This document shows, in pieces, positions 26,673 through 36,504 of a DNA stretch of 64,000 bases; position 1 is the stretch's first letter, and the number at the start of each line of letters is the position of its first letter. This DNA is from Cryobacterium sp. Y57 (GTDB lineage: Bacteria > Actinomycetota > Actinomycetes > Actinomycetales > Microbacteriaceae): positions 58,048 to 122,047 of the forward strand of contig NZ_PJJL01000062.1 in NCBI RefSeq assembly GCF_002929505.1. The letters are read 5' to 3'. The position numbers and the translations under genes were made by a program. The notes below the pieces were generated by a model that ran no database searches, was not told the origin of the DNA, and saw nothing but the letters and a program-made list of their open reading frames with translations.

Positions 26673-28044
26673 GGTCGGCTCCTCGCTCCCCACTCACGTC
26701 GTTCCATACGACTGCCAGGTCATCGGAGCCCGCAAGCTCCACACAGCGCCAGCCAGCGGCCTGCAGGTGTTCGCGGGCTTGCCCTCCCACGGTGCGCTGC
26801 ACTAACGCTATAGCGGGCGCGCAGTGACGTACGAGGGCGACGAGGTCTTCGACATCAGCATCGGATACGGTCACGAGCATCGCGAATGTCGGAAGTGATA
26901 GCTCTGCGTTACGCAGGGCGGCACGCACCGGTGCGCGGCGCTCGGCAGACAGTCGAGCGCCGCGGGTAGGCCACGGTACCGGCACCACACCGGCGAGGGC
27001 TTCCAGCAGTGCGCGATCGCCACCGGGGGCACGAAAAGTGGCGGGCACGTCGCCGTGCATCCCCCCCAGGGCCTGTTGGTCGCCCGGCAGCAATTGGCTG
27101 GCGCCCAGCTCGATCACCTCGAGACGGTAGCCCGCGTCGAGCAAATGCACACCAACGGATGCCGCTAGCTCGATCGCGAGTTCAAAACCGGTCACGAGAT
27201 GCGGTGGAACGTGTCCGGCGCCGAGCCCCGCCGCGCCGGCCAGGGTCGTGTCGAGCACGATGCGGGCCTCTGGATTGCTGCGTTGCTCTTCCTGCCGCAC
27301 CATGATTTGCCCGTGCCGGGCGGTGGCTGGCCAGTTCACGCGGCGCAGGGCATCACCGGGGCGGTATTCACGGGCGATGAGTTCGTCGGAGGTGGGGGTG
27401 GCCTGACGCAACAGCTCTCGAATCGAGCCGTCGTTGCTGGACTGGGCGACGCCGCTGCCTGGCAGCGGCGTCACGCGTGGTGTCACTATCAAGTCGTGGG
27501 GCGAACCAGCCTGTCGGTCGCTGTGCGCGAGGCCGAATGGGTCCTGACGTGACACCCGGAGCGGACCGACATCGTAGACGCCGCGGTTGCGTGGCACGAC
27601 GGAGTATTCCAGGCGCACTGTGTCACCGGTCGCGCCGCTCCGGCTCACGAGGGGAAGGATGGCCGCAGCCGGCGCCTCAACGCCGGGTGACGGAGTGTCG
27701 GCCCACCAGGCACCGCTGAGCGGTGTCGCCGACAGGTTGCGCAACTGCAGTGAAATCACACTCTCACTGCCGACCGACACGATCGGCGGCCGAAAAACCC
27801 TGCTGACTTCGACCCGGGCGGGGCGGAGCGAAACGAAGCCGGCTGCCGCGAGCGGCGCCATGATCAACAGGCTGGCCACGAACACCATGTCACGGCTGTT
27901 CACCAGCACAGCGTTGGCGAACAGTACAACTCCGGCGGCCAGAATGACCCAGCCTCGCCGGGTGAGACGCGTAGCAAATCGGGCCGCCAGCCGCGTGTAC
28001 CAGTCGGCATTCGCCGGCCCGGTATCTCTCACCCCAGGCGCCAT
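26665..28044 (-). CDS. DUF58 domain protein of the MoxR gene set
   Basis: A 459-residue protein with two adjacent N-terminal membrane helices (about residues 33–70), a beta-rich region, then the DUF58 signature REYRPGDALRRVNWPATARHGQIMVRQ (about residues 225–250), and a von Willebrand A-like C-terminal fold. It begins 2 nt after the moxR stop and overlaps the transglutaminase gene. MoxR ATPases are thought to act on partner proteins with vWA-like domains, so this is the likely client. Confidence 0.9.
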   Translation of the reverse strand: MAPGVRDTGPANADWYTRLAARFATRLTRRGWVILAAGVVLFANAVLVNSRDMVFVASLLIMAPLAAAGFVSLRPARVEVSRVFRPPIVSVGSESVISLQLRNLSATPLSGAWWADTPSPGVEAPAAAILPLVSRSGATGDTVRLEYSVVPRNRGVYDVGPLRVSRQDPFGLAHSDRQAGSPHDLIVTPRVTPLPGSGVAQSSNDGSIRELLRQATPTSDELIAREYRPGDALRRVNWPATARHGQIMVRQEEQRSNPEARIVLDTTLAGAAGLGAGHVPPHLVTGFELAIELAASVGVHLLDAGYRLEVIELGASQLLPGDQQALGGMHGDVPATFRAPGGDRALLEALAGVVPVPWPTRGARLSAERRAPVRAALRNAELSLPTFAMLVTVSDADVEDLVALVRHCAPAIALVQRTVGGQAREHLQAAGWRCVELAGSDDLAVVWNDVSGERGADHD

Positions 28045-28046
28045 GA

Positions 28047-29168
28047 CTACGACTGCCCGGTAGAACCAAGGGGCCGCATCGAAGCGGCGGGCACGGGCGG
28101 CAGCGATGGGGACGCCGCCGATTCGAACGGGTGTGCTGGAACCTGATCGGATGCCGCGACACCGACCGGCACCGGCGTGTCAGCAAGAATTCGACGCACG
28201 ATGTCGTCGATCACCGGGCCGCTGTCCTGGTGATGGTGACCCAACGCCCGGCTGGTGGGAACCAGCCGATGACCGAGAACAGCCACGGCGAGCGCATCGA
28301 TATCGTCGGGCAGCACGTAATCCCGACCGTTCAACGCCGCCTGGGCTTTCGCGGCACGGATGAGTTGGAGCGTTGCTCTCGGGCTGGCACCGAGACGCAG
28401 GTCCCGATCGTCGCGGGTGGAGCGCACCAAATTAACCGCGTACTCCTTGACCGCCGCGGAGGCGAAAACTGCTCGTGCCGTGTGCATCATGTCGCGCAGG
28501 GTCTCCTCCGACACCACGGCCGAGATCAGAGCGAGCGGACTGTTGGTGTCGCGCGAATCGAGCATCGCGAGCTCCGAGTCGGAGTCGGGGTAGCCCATGG
28601 AGATGCGGGCCATGAACCGGTCCCGCTGCGCCTCCGGAAGGGCGTACGTTCCCTCCATCTCGATCGGGTTTTGAGTCGCGATAACGGTGAACGGCAGGGC
28701 CAGTGGGTAGGTTGTGCCGTCAACGGTGACCTGGCGTTCCTCCATTGATTCCAGCAGTGCCGACTGAGTTTTCGGACTCGCCCGGTTGATCTCATCACCG
28801 ATGACGATGTTGGCGAAGACCGGGCCCGGTTTGAACTCGAACCGGCGTTCGGCCTGATTGAACACGGACACCCCGGTCACGTCGGAGGGCAGTAGGTCGG
28901 GGGTGAATTGAATTCGCCCGACCGTGCAGTCTACGGAGCGGGCGAGCGCCTTGGCCAGCATGGTCTTGCCCACACCGGGAACGTCCTCGATGAGCAGGTG
29001 CCCCTCGGCCAGTAGAACAGTCAGCGCGATCTGCACGGCCTCGTGCTTACCGTCAATGACCGTCTCGACGTTGTGCATGATCGCGCGCCCCGCATCGTGC
29101 AACTCGCGCAGGTTGCCGGCCGACACTCCCTGGGTCGGCGCGGAGGGGCGAGTCGGTTTGAGGTTCAT
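28047..29168 (-). CDS. MoxR-family AAA+ ATPase
   Basis: A 373-residue AAA+ protein with Walker [16 protein letters not shown] (about residue 64), Walker [27 protein letters not shown], and sensor [22 protein letters not shown]. The last 60 residues are Pro/Ser/Ala rich and probably flexible. Its start overlaps the coaD stop (ATGA). A chaperone-like role for the DUF58/transglutaminase partners is the family expectation. Confidence 0.93.
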   Translation of the reverse strand: MNLKPTRPSAPTQGVSAGNLRELHDAGRAIMHNVETVIDGKHEAVQIALTVLLAEGHLLIEDVPGVGKTMLAKALARSVDCTVGRIQFTPDLLPSDVTGVSVFNQAERRFEFKPGPVFANIVIGDEINRASPKTQSALLESMEERQVTVDGTTYPLALPFTVIATQNPIEMEGTYALPEAQRDRFMARISMGYPDSDSELAMLDSRDTNSPLALISAVVSEETLRDMMHTARAVFASAAVKEYAVNLVRSTRDDRDLRLGASPRATLQLIRAAKAQAALNGRDYVLPDDIDALAVAVLGHRLVPTSRALGHHHQDSGPVIDDIVRRILADTPVPVGVAASDQVPAHPFESAASPSLPPVPAASMRPLGSTGQS

Positions 29169-29653
29169 ACCCGCGACCGCTCCAGATACGCCGCAACAGC
29201 TCGCGGCACATACGGCGAGACGTCGCCGCCCAGGCCGGCCACTTGGCGTACCAGAGAGCTGGAGACATGGGCATTGGCCGGATCGGGCAGTAGAAAGACT
29301 GTCTCGACGGCGGCCAGATTGCGATTGACGATCGCCATCGGCGTCTCGTAGGCCACATCGACCTGTGAGCGGATGCCCTTGACCAACACGCTCGCACCGA
29401 CGTCCATGCAGTAGTCCACGAGCAATCCCACGCTCCAGCTGGCGACCACGATATTGGTCGGCAGCCCGGCCTCTCTGATGGCCTGCTCCAGCAGTGATAC
29501 GCGCTGATTGATCGGCAACAGCGCTGATTTGTCAGGGTTGTGCACCACGAGAACGTGAAGCTCGTCGAACAGGCCGGCCGCGCGATCGATCACGTCCAGG
29601 TGGCCCAGAGTGACGGGGTCAAATGATCCAGGGACAACGGCGATCCTGCGCAT
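29165..29653 (-). CDS. coaD: Phosphopantetheine adenylyltransferase
   Basis: A 162-residue enzyme of coenzyme A synthesis that joins ATP and 4'-phosphopantetheine. It starts [20 protein letters not shown], including the nucleotidyltransferase T/HxGH motif (TLGH), and has [12 protein letters not shown] and [14 protein letters not shown], both standard for CoaD. The ATG at 29653 is preferred to a GTG two codons upstream because an agggtg stretch precedes it. It overlaps moxR by 4 nt. Confidence 0.95.
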   Translation of the reverse strand: MRRIAVVPGSFDPVTLGHLDVIDRAAGLFDELHVLVVHNPDKSALLPINQRVSLLEQAIREAGLPTNIVVASWSVGLLVDYCMDVGASVLVKGIRSQVDVAYETPMAIVNRNLAAVETVFLLPDPANAHVSSSLVRQVAGLGGDVSPYVPRAVAAYLERSRV

Positions 29654-29718
29654 GGTCACACCCTACTGCCACACGCTGACGGAACGCTGCCCGATGTATC
29701 CGCTTTGCGTTGACATAA

Positions 29719-31959
29719 TCAGCCTTTATTGAGCCAGGTGCGTTCGGAATCATTCAGGCGGCGCGCGATCGCATCACGCAGCGCCGGGTTGGTGCGGATG
29801 CCCGGATCCCCCGTGACCAGGTGGTAAGCCGCTTGTCGAGCTTCGGCGATCATGTCGCCGTCCACTGCCACCCGCAGAAAGCGCAGTTTCGAGCCGTCAC
29901 CGGACTGCATATCACCGAGCACGTTGCCCTCCTTGCGCAGGGCGAGGTCGAGTTCAGCGAGCACGAAGCCATCGAGCGTTGCGGCGACATCACCGATACG
30001 CTGGCGGGCCGGGGACCCTGCGCGGGAGTTAGTTACCAGCAGGCACAGCCCTGGCACTCCACCACGCCCGACCCGGCCGCGCAACTGGTGCAGCTGGGAG
30101 ACACCGAATCGGTCAGCGTCGAGCACGACCATGGCGGAGGCGTTAGGAACGTCGACACCGACCTCGATGACGGTGGTGGCAACGAGAATATCGATCTCAC
30201 CGGCGGCAAAAGAGCGCATGATGCGGTCTTTCTCCTCGCTCGTCATGCGCCCGTGCAGTGCCTCGAGGCGGTATGGCGCCAGGGACGCGACTCCGCGCAT
30301 TCCCTCCAAAACTTCTTCAACGTTGAACAGCGGACGCGGATCGTCTCCCGGCGGCGGCGCGATATCAGCCTCGTCTTCGACTTCTGCCGGAGAAATCGCC
30401 GGACATACGACAAAACCTTGACGTCCCAGGGCAAGTTCCTGCGCCAAACTCGCCCAGACGCGCCCGAATAGTGCCCCGTTCTCACCCATGGGAACGACAA
30501 CACTGCGAATTCCCTGGCGCCCGGCCGGCAGCATGCGAATGGTGCTCACGTCGAGGTCGCCGAACACGGTCATAGCGATGGTGCGCGGAATCGGCGTTGC
30601 CGTCATGACAAGAACATGAGGAGGCTCCGCCCCCTTGAGGCGCAGTGTTTCGCGCTGGTCGACGCCGAACCGGTGCTGCTCATCGATCACGATCAGACCG
30701 AGGTCAAAAAAGGTCACGGTATCGCTGAGCAGGGCGTGCGTGCCGATCACAATGCGCGATTGGCCAGAGACCGTGCGCAGCAGGGCCTTGCGTTTCTGCG
30801 CCACCGGCAGTTTTCCGGTCAACAAGGTCGGCATCAGTTCGGCCGCGAGATTCGGGCCGAGCAGGGTCGTGATCGACCGCAGGTGTTGCCCGGCGAGCAC
30901 CTCAGTCGGTGCCAGCAACGCGGTCTGGCCGCCGCTGTCCGCTACGGCGAGCATAGCCCGCAGGGCAACCACGGTCTTGCCCGAGCCGACCTCGCCCTGC
31001 AACAGCCGATTCATCGGGCCGGACCGGGCCATATCGGCGGCGATTTCGACCGCGCAAATTTCTTGATCGACCGTCAGCACGAAGGGTAGCGCTGCATCAA
31101 AGCGTTCGAGGTAGCCGCCGGGCGTTGGCACTCGGGGTTGGGTACGGCGTTCCCGCGCGAGACTGTGCCGCTGCATCAGGGCGCACTGCAGCACCCAGGC
31201 CTCGGTGAACCGCAGCGTGTCTTGCGCGGCCATCCACTGTTCTGGATTGTCAGGGCTATGAATCCAGCGGATGGCCTGGGTGTGATCGAGCAGGCTGTGT
31301 TCGACCTGCAGAGCCTCGGGAACAGGGTCGGGCAGGGTGCCGAGGCGCCGGAGCACCTGGTCGATCATCGTCTGCAGGTTCCAACTGGTCTCGGCGGCCG
31401 TAGCGGCATAAATCGGGATGAGCGGCTTGTGCTTCAACCGCAGGGCCGGGTCGTCGCGCGCCTCTTCTTCTTCACTTTCAAAGGTCTTGTACGACGGGTT
31501 GGCCAGTTGGCTCTGCCCCTGATACATGCGCACCTTGCCGGAGAAACTGCCGCGCAGGCCGGGTCGCAGCTGGTCAAGACGCCACTGCTGGCTGTTCTTG
31601 CCAAAGAATGTGAGGGTGAACTGACCTCCCCCGTCGGAGATGACCACCTCCACGATCGTGCCCGGCCGGGATGACATGCGCTTTTCGTGCGCCGAGATGA
31701 TGTCAGCGATGACCGTGATGTTGGCGCCGGGAGTGAGCTGGTTCAGGGGCCGGAGTACTTCGCGGTCGGCGTAGTCACGCGGGTAATGGCTGAGCAGATC
31801 GTTGACGGTCTGAAATCCGAAGGCTTTCCCGAGCGCTGTCGCCTGGGCTGGGCTGAGGGCCTTCTTCAACGGGGTGTCGAGTGTCAGCGGCTCGAGTTGG
31901 GGTGACGGAAGCGCAACGCCATCGAATCCGGGGCCACTGGCAGCGCTCGAACCGGTCAT
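29719..31959 (-). CDS. recG: ATP-dependent DNA helicase RecG
   Basis: A branch-migration helicase of about 746 residues that rescues stalled forks and resolves Holliday junctions. An N-terminal wedge/OB domain (about residues 40–230) precedes helicase motifs: GEVGSGKTVVALRAML (I), DEQHRFGVDQRE (II), MTATPIPRTIAM (III) and QLRGRVGRGGVPGLCLL (VI). The chosen ATG (31959) has a poorly spaced gaggg before it, and the open frame reaches 32019, so the first 10–20 residues are uncertain. It is divergent from rsmD. Confidence 0.94.
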   Translation of the reverse strand: MTGSSAASGPGFDGVALPSPQLEPLTLDTPLKKALSPAQATALGKAFGFQTVNDLLSHYPRDYADREVLRPLNQLTPGANITVIADIISAHEKRMSSRPGTIVEVVISDGGGQFTLTFFGKNSQQWRLDQLRPGLRGSFSGKVRMYQGQSQLANPSYKTFESEEEEARDDPALRLKHKPLIPIYAATAAETSWNLQTMIDQVLRRLGTLPDPVPEALQVEHSLLDHTQAIRWIHSPDNPEQWMAAQDTLRFTEAWVLQCALMQRHSLARERRTQPRVPTPGGYLERFDAALPFVLTVDQEICAVEIAADMARSGPMNRLLQGEVGSGKTVVALRAMLAVADSGGQTALLAPTEVLAGQHLRSITTLLGPNLAAELMPTLLTGKLPVAQKRKALLRTVSGQSRIVIGTHALLSDTVTFFDLGLIVIDEQHRFGVDQRETLRLKGAEPPHVLVMTATPIPRTIAMTVFGDLDVSTIRMLPAGRQGIRSVVVPMGENGALFGRVWASLAQELALGRQGFVVCPAISPAEVEDEADIAPPPGDDPRPLFNVEEVLEGMRGVASLAPYRLEALHGRMTSEEKDRIMRSFAAGEIDILVATTVIEVGVDVPNASAMVVLDADRFGVSQLHQLRGRVGRGGVPGLCLLVTNSRAGSPARQRIGDVAATLDGFVLAELDLALRKEGNVLGDMQSGDGSKLRFLRVAVDGDMIAEARQAAYHLVTGDPGIRTNPALRDAIARRLNDSERTWLNKG

Positions 31960-32079
31960 GCCCTCATCGTAAACCGGGCCACTGACATGGTGTTGTGACT
32001 GAGCCACCACAACCAACATCTCCGTCGCAAGTTTTCGGCGCGGGGCGTTCTTTGCGGGGCGGCTAGGCTCGGGAGAGTC

Positions 32080-32661
32080 ATGACGCGAATTATTACCGGG
32101 TTTGCCGGCTCTCTCTCCCTGGCTGTTCCCAAGTCGGGGACACGTCCGACCAGTGATCGGGTGCGCGAGGCCATCTTTTCGGCGCTCGACTCACGGGATG
32201 CTCTGCACGAAATGCGAGTGTTGGATCTGTATGCGGGATCGGGAGCTTTGGGGCTTGAGGCCGCCAGTCGCGGTGCCCGTGTCGTGACGCTCGTCGAGAA
32301 CAGCTACGGCGCGGCGGCCATGTGTCGCAGGAACGCCGAGGCCGTGCGACGGTCAGCGCCGAAGGGCACTGACCTGAAAATTGCCGTCTCCGCCCAGGCG
32401 GTTCAGTCGTTCCTGGCCGCTACCAAAGAGGGCTTCGACGTAGTGTTCATCGACCCGCCCTACGACCTGAGCGAGATTGAACTGGGGCACAATTTGAGTG
32501 CGCTGGCTCCCCTGCTGGCCACCGACGCGCTCGTGGTGCTCGAGCGCAGCTCCCGCTCGCCCGAGCCAAATTGGGGCGCGGGGCTCGCACTCGACCGTCG
32601 CAAGGACTACGGCGACACGACCGTCTGGTATGCCGCTTCCACCCTGCAGCCGACGCCGTAG
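32080..32661 (+). CDS. rsmD: 16S rRNA (guanine966-N2)-methyltransferase RsmD
   Basis: A 193-residue class I methyltransferase. It starts MTRIITGFAGSLSL, has the SAM loop LDLYAGSGALGLEAASRGA near residue 45, and the catalytic FIDPPYDL near 127. A gggag RBS lies 5–9 nt before the ATG, and a taggct hexamer further up could be its -10 box. Confidence 0.95.
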   Translation: MTRIITGFAGSLSLAVPKSGTRPTSDRVREAIFSALDSRDALHEMRVLDLYAGSGALGLEAASRGARVVTLVENSYGAAAMCRRNAEAVRRSAPKGTDLKIAVSAQAVQSFLAATKEGFDVVFIDPPYDLSEIELGHNLSALAPLLATDALVVLERSSRSPEPNWGAGLALDRRKDYGDTTVWYAASTLQPTP

Positions 32662-32704
32662 CACCAACGGCAGGACATCACCGGTCGTGCAGCAGCCGGT
32701 TCAG

Positions 32705-33739
32705 TCAGCCGGCCGCACCGTCCCAGCCTCGGTATGGGTCCCAGCCGCCCTGGTCGTGTGGAACACCGTCGACGGTGATGGCGCCCCAATTCGAAGCGGA
32801 TACCGCGACGACCATGCCAAGGCGGCGAAAGTCGGGCGGCAGAACACGGTCGGGTGCAAAGGTGGCCAGAAGTCCGTGGTCCTCCCCGCCTCCGAGGGCG
32901 ACCTCGATCCGCTCCCCCAGACAGCTGGATTCGAAGTCGATACCCACACCGCTGGCCCGCGCGATGCGTCCGGCATCGATGGCAAGTCCGTCGGAGACGT
33001 CAAGCATGGCCGTGGCTCCGCCGAGCGCTGCAATCGGGCCGCTTGCAATCGGCGGTACGGGGGTGAGCTGGGCGGCCACTTCGGTGGGATGCGTGAGTTT
33101 GAGTGCGTTGGCCCTGGCCAGGTCGGGTACTCCGTTGCAATCAACGCCCAGACGGAACAACAGTTCGAGGCCGATTCCAGCGTCGCCCAGCCGGCCAGAG
33201 AGCGCCACTATGTCTCCCGGCCGCGCTCCCGAGCGAAGCACGGGAGCGCGGCCCTCGAGGTCACCGAAGGCCGTCACAACCAGGGTGAGGGCGTCTGACG
33301 CTGACAGGTCGCCGCCGACCACCCCGCAGCCGGGGGCAAGAGCCTCGCAGCAATCGCGCAGCCCGTCAGCAAGACCCTCAAGCACCGAAACGGGCGTCGA
33401 CGGCGGAGCGGCGATTGCCACGACCAAAGCTGTCGGGCGAGCGCCCATCGCGGCCACGTCGGAAAGATTGGTGGCGGCAGCCTTCCAGCCAAGATCGTGC
33501 GGGGAGGACCACGCGAGGCGAAAATCGGGTCCCTGAATCATCATGTCGGTCGTCACCACGAGCCGCCCATCAGGCGCTGAGATGACCGCCGCATCGTCGC
33601 CCGGGCCGAGAAGTTGGGCCGAGGCTGTCGGTAGACGGGGAAAGATGCGCGCCAGCACTGCGCCCTCGCTGAGGTCGGCGAGAGTTTCAGTGGCGGCGGA
33701 GTGCGGAGGTGGAAGCGGGGCATCCGCAGCAGTGGTCAT
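32705..33739 (-). CDS. thiL: Thiamine-monophosphate kinase
   Basis: A 344-residue kinase that phosphorylates thiamine monophosphate to the diphosphate. Conserved stretches are LGPGDDAAVISAPDGRLVVTTDMM, GWKAAATNLSDVAAMGA, GGDLSASD, LDVSDGLAIDAGRIAR and GGGEDHGLLATF. The ATG at 33739 is chosen over one at 33772, which lies inside the divergent DUF3515 gene. Confidence 0.94.
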   Translation of the reverse strand: MTTAADAPLPPPHSAATETLADLSEGAVLARIFPRLPTASAQLLGPGDDAAVISAPDGRLVVTTDMMIQGPDFRLAWSSPHDLGWKAAATNLSDVAAMGARPTALVVAIAAPPSTPVSVLEGLADGLRDCCEALAPGCGVVGGDLSASDALTLVVTAFGDLEGRAPVLRSGARPGDIVALSGRLGDAGIGLELLFRLGVDCNGVPDLARANALKLTHPTEVAAQLTPVPPIASGPIAALGGATAMLDVSDGLAIDAGRIARASGVGIDFESSCLGERIEVALGGGEDHGLLATFAPDRVLPPDFRRLGMVVAVSASNWGAITVDGVPHDQGGWDPYRGWDGAAG

Positions 33740-33763
33740 GTTAGAAACGGTAGCCTGAATACG

Positions 33764-34300
33764 ATGTCTCATCCATTCCTGCTCCTGCGCACCGCTCCCC
33801 TTCGTTTCGTCGCCTCCGCCGCCGCGGTGCTGGCGACCTCACTGGTGCTGGTCGGCTGCGCCGCTGCCGTCCCCCTGACCCCGGCCGCCGACGCCACCAA
33901 TGTGGCCTGCGCCGACGTGATCGTGCACCTGCCGTCCACCGTCGCCGATCAGGCATCCCGGGAGACGAACGCCCAGGCGACAGGCGCCTGGGGTGACCCT
34001 GCCGCTGTGTTGCTGCACTGTGGTGTTCCAGTACCGGCGCCCACGACGCTGCCCTGCCTGAATATCAACGGCATCGACTGGATCGAAGATGACACCGCCG
34101 CTCCGACCTACCGCTATACAACCTACGGACGCGACCCGGCCATCGAAATCGTGATCGACTCCGAAGCGGTGAGCGGCTCGACGGCGCTCGTCGACGTCGC
34201 CAATGCGGTCGCGTATGTGCCGGCGACCCGCTCCTGTGTCGGCGCCGAAGACGTGCAGCTGCCCACACCAGGGGCCACGACCGCCCCCGTGATCCCCTAG
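33764..34300 (+). CDS. DUF3515 lipoprotein
   Basis: A 178-residue secreted protein with signal peptide and lipobox LVGC (Cys at about residue 30). Four further cysteines (ACADV, LHCGV, LPCLN, SCVGA) could pair as disulfides. I read it as DUF3515, an actinobacterial family usually encoded near ddl and thiL, as here. A TAgccT hexamer ends 7 bp before the ATG, so the message may be leaderless. Function is unknown. Confidence 0.85.
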   Translation: MSHPFLLLRTAPLRFVASAAAVLATSLVLVGCAAAVPLTPAADATNVACADVIVHLPSTVADQASRETNAQATGAWGDPAAVLLHCGVPVPAPTTLPCLNINGIDWIEDDTAAPTYRYTTYGRDPAIEIVIDSEAVSGSTALVDVANAVAYVPATRSCVGAEDVQLPTPGATTAPVIP

Positions 34301-34355
34301 TTCACGAGGCCGCTAGTGACCTGCCGGTGATGCGCGAGATCCTGCGGCAGGCCGT

Positions 34356-35453
34356 TCAGGAACCGTGGCGGGCGTGGGCGATGGCCACAGAGATGAGTTC
34401 GTCGACCAGCTCCGGGTAGGTGTAGCCGCTGGCCAGCCAGCAGGTGGGAAACATCGAGATGCTCGTGAACCCGGGCATGGTGTTGATCTCGTTGATCACC
34501 CAGCCGGTCTCCGTCAGGAAGAAGTCAACCCGAGCCAGACCAGCTGCCCCGATCGCCTCGAAAGCGGCAATGGCCAGCCGCTGTACCTCAGCCAGTTCTG
34601 CCGCTGATAGCGGCGCGGGGCAGACCAGCTCGACTCCCGGAGCATTCAGGTACTTCGCGGCAAAGTCGTAGAAGTCACGGCCCGTCACGACGACCTCGCC
34701 GGCCACGGAGGCGCGGGTGGGTTCCCCCGGGCGTCCCTGCAGCACGGCAATCTCGAGTTCACGTCCGACGAGCCCGGATTCAACGAGTACCTTGTTGTCT
34801 TCGGCGAGACCGACCGTCATAGCCTCGGTCAGCTGGTCCGACGTCGCTACCCGACTGACGCCGACGCTCGATCCGGCCCGGGCCGGTTTCACGAAGACCG
34901 GCAAGCCGAGGTGTTCGAGGGCAGCGTAACCCCTGGCAGGATCCCGCGCCCAGTCATGCGCTGTCAGGGTGCGCCACGGCGCCACCGGCAGGGCGCCTTG
35001 CTGAAAGACCGTCTTGGCAAAGTGCTTGTCCATCCCCAGAGCGGATGCAAGAACTCCTGACCCGACATACGGAAGGTCGAGCAGGTCGAGCATGCCCTGA
35101 ATGGTGCCGTCCTCGCCGAACGGTCCATGCAAAATTGGGAATATAAGGTCGACAGAGCCGAGCGAACGCTCACCGGAGGCGTCGACAACGGTCAGTTCCC
35201 GGCTCAATGCGCTCTGCGGCCAGCGCACCCGGGTGCCATTGTCGGCGACAACGGGCAATGCCTGCGCGTTGAGGGCGAACTTGGCTGGGTCGTTGTCTTC
35301 GAGTACGTACGCGCCGTCCCGGGTGATTCCGACCGGGATGACGGTGTAACGCTCAGGGTCGAGGGCTGCCAGCACTCCCCCCGCCGTGGCGCAGCTGATC
35401 GAGTGTTCGCTGGAACGCCCTCCAAAGAGAAGCACCACCGTGAGCTTGTGCAT
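34356..35453 (-). CDS. ddl: D-alanine–D-alanine ligase
   Basis: A 365-residue ATP-grasp ligase making the D-Ala-D-Ala dipeptide for peptidoglycan. It has LLFGGRSSEHSISCATAGG at the N-terminus, HGPFGEDGTIQGMLDLLDLPYVGSG, FVKPARAGSSVGVSRV for ATP binding, and VINEINTMPGFTSISMFP with the Mg ligands. The ATG at 35453 has aaagga 7 nt upstream. The preceding gpsA frame runs 101 bp into this gene, a long same-strand overlap. Confidence 0.95.
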   Translation of the reverse strand: MHKLTVVLLFGGRSSEHSISCATAGGVLAALDPERYTVIPVGITRDGAYVLEDNDPAKFALNAQALPVVADNGTRVRWPQSALSRELTVVDASGERSLGSVDLIFPILHGPFGEDGTIQGMLDLLDLPYVGSGVLASALGMDKHFAKTVFQQGALPVAPWRTLTAHDWARDPARGYAALEHLGLPVFVKPARAGSSVGVSRVATSDQLTEAMTVGLAEDNKVLVESGLVGRELEIAVLQGRPGEPTRASVAGEVVVTGRDFYDFAAKYLNAPGVELVCPAPLSAAELAEVQRLAIAAFEAIGAAGLARVDFFLTETGWVINEINTMPGFTSISMFPTCWLASGYTYPELVDELISVAIAHARHGS

Positions 35454-36504
35454 CGTCAAGTGTCCTTTCGCCCTGCGGTTCGCCGGAGTCAGTCGTGAGG
35501 TGCGGCGCAATGTCGCGGGGATTGAGTGTGCCGTCGAGCACCTGGCGAACCTGTTCGACAATCGGCATCTCGACGCCCTTGGCACGGGCCAGTTCGAGAA
35601 CCGGCTTCACCGAAGCGAGGCCTTCGGTAGTCTGCTGCATTTGTTTGACGACGTCGTTGATGCTGTAGCCTTGGCCGAGCAACCGCCCGGCCGTATTGTT
35701 GCGAGACAACGGCGACTGGCAGGTGGCGATGAGGTCGCCGAGACCGGCCAGCCCGGCCAATGTCTCGGGTTGAGCGCCGTAGGCGACCGCGAAGTCGGTC
35801 ATTTCGACCAGGCCACGGGTGATGATCGAGGCTTTGGTGTTCTCGCCGTAGCCGACACCGTCGACGATGCCGATGGCGACCGCGATCAGGTTCTTCAGCA
35901 CCCCACCGAACTCGGTGCCGATGACGTCGGTGTTGACGTAGGAGCGAAAATAGCGATTGGTAGCCAGTTTGGCCACGGCCTGCGCCGTTTCGAGGCTCAC
36001 CGAGGAGACGACAGCGCCGGTGGGCTGTTCCTTGGCGATTTCAAGCGCGAGGTTCGGACCGCTGATCGCGGCAATGCGATCGGGGTCGATGCGCAGCGTT
36101 TCCTCGATCACCGAGCTCATGCGCATGCCGCTGGAGCGTTCGACACCCTTCATGAGCGAGATCACTATCGCGTTCGCAACCAGGTACGGCTCGACCTGCT
36201 TGAGGTTTTCGCGCAGCGACTGGCTCGGAACCGAGACGAAAACCATTTCGGCGCCAGCCAGGGCGAGGTCGAGACGGCTCGTGGCGCGCAGGCCCACCGG
36301 CAGGTTCACCCCCGGCAAATAATCACTGTTGCGGCGGGCCTCGGAGATTTCCCGGGCTAGTTCGGGGCGGCGAGCCCACAGAACGACGTCGGCACCGCCA
36401 TCCGTGAGAATTTTGGCGAAAGTCGTTCCCCAACTGCCCGCGCCGAGAACGGCCACCCGGGTGCCTGGCTGAATCGTCGGCAACTGGGAGGTTCTAGGCT
36501 TCAA
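35353..36504 (-). CDS. gpsA: Glycerol-3-phosphate dehydrogenase [NAD(P)+]
   Basis: A 383-residue enzyme reducing dihydroxyacetone phosphate for phospholipid synthesis. The Rossmann motif is VAVLGAGSWGTTFAKIL; also seen are SLMKGVER, ISGPNLALEIAKEQPTG and the catalytic-region LKNLIAVAIGIVDG. The family usually ends near residue 340–350. Here the frame continues about 33 residues into ddl, with a tail unlike conserved GpsA. A single lost or gained base near 35460 would restore a stop next to the ddl start, so the tail may be a recent frameshift product. It overlaps the plsC stop by 11 nt. Confidence 0.94.
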   Translation of the reverse strand: MKPRTSQLPTIQPGTRVAVLGAGSWGTTFAKILTDGGADVVLWARRPELAREISEARRNSDYLPGVNLPVGLRATSRLDLALAGAEMVFVSVPSQSLRENLKQVEPYLVANAIVISLMKGVERSSGMRMSSVIEETLRIDPDRIAAISGPNLALEIAKEQPTGAVVSSVSLETAQAVAKLATNRYFRSYVNTDVIGTEFGGVLKNLIAVAIGIVDGVGYGENTKASIITRGLVEMTDFAVAYGAQPETLAGLAGLGDLIATCQSPLSRNNTAGRLLGQGYSINDVVKQMQQTTEGLASVKPVLELARAKGVEMPIVEQVRQVLDGTLNPRDIAPHLTTDSGEPQGERTLDDAQAHGGASLWRAFQRTLDQLRHGGGSAGSPRP

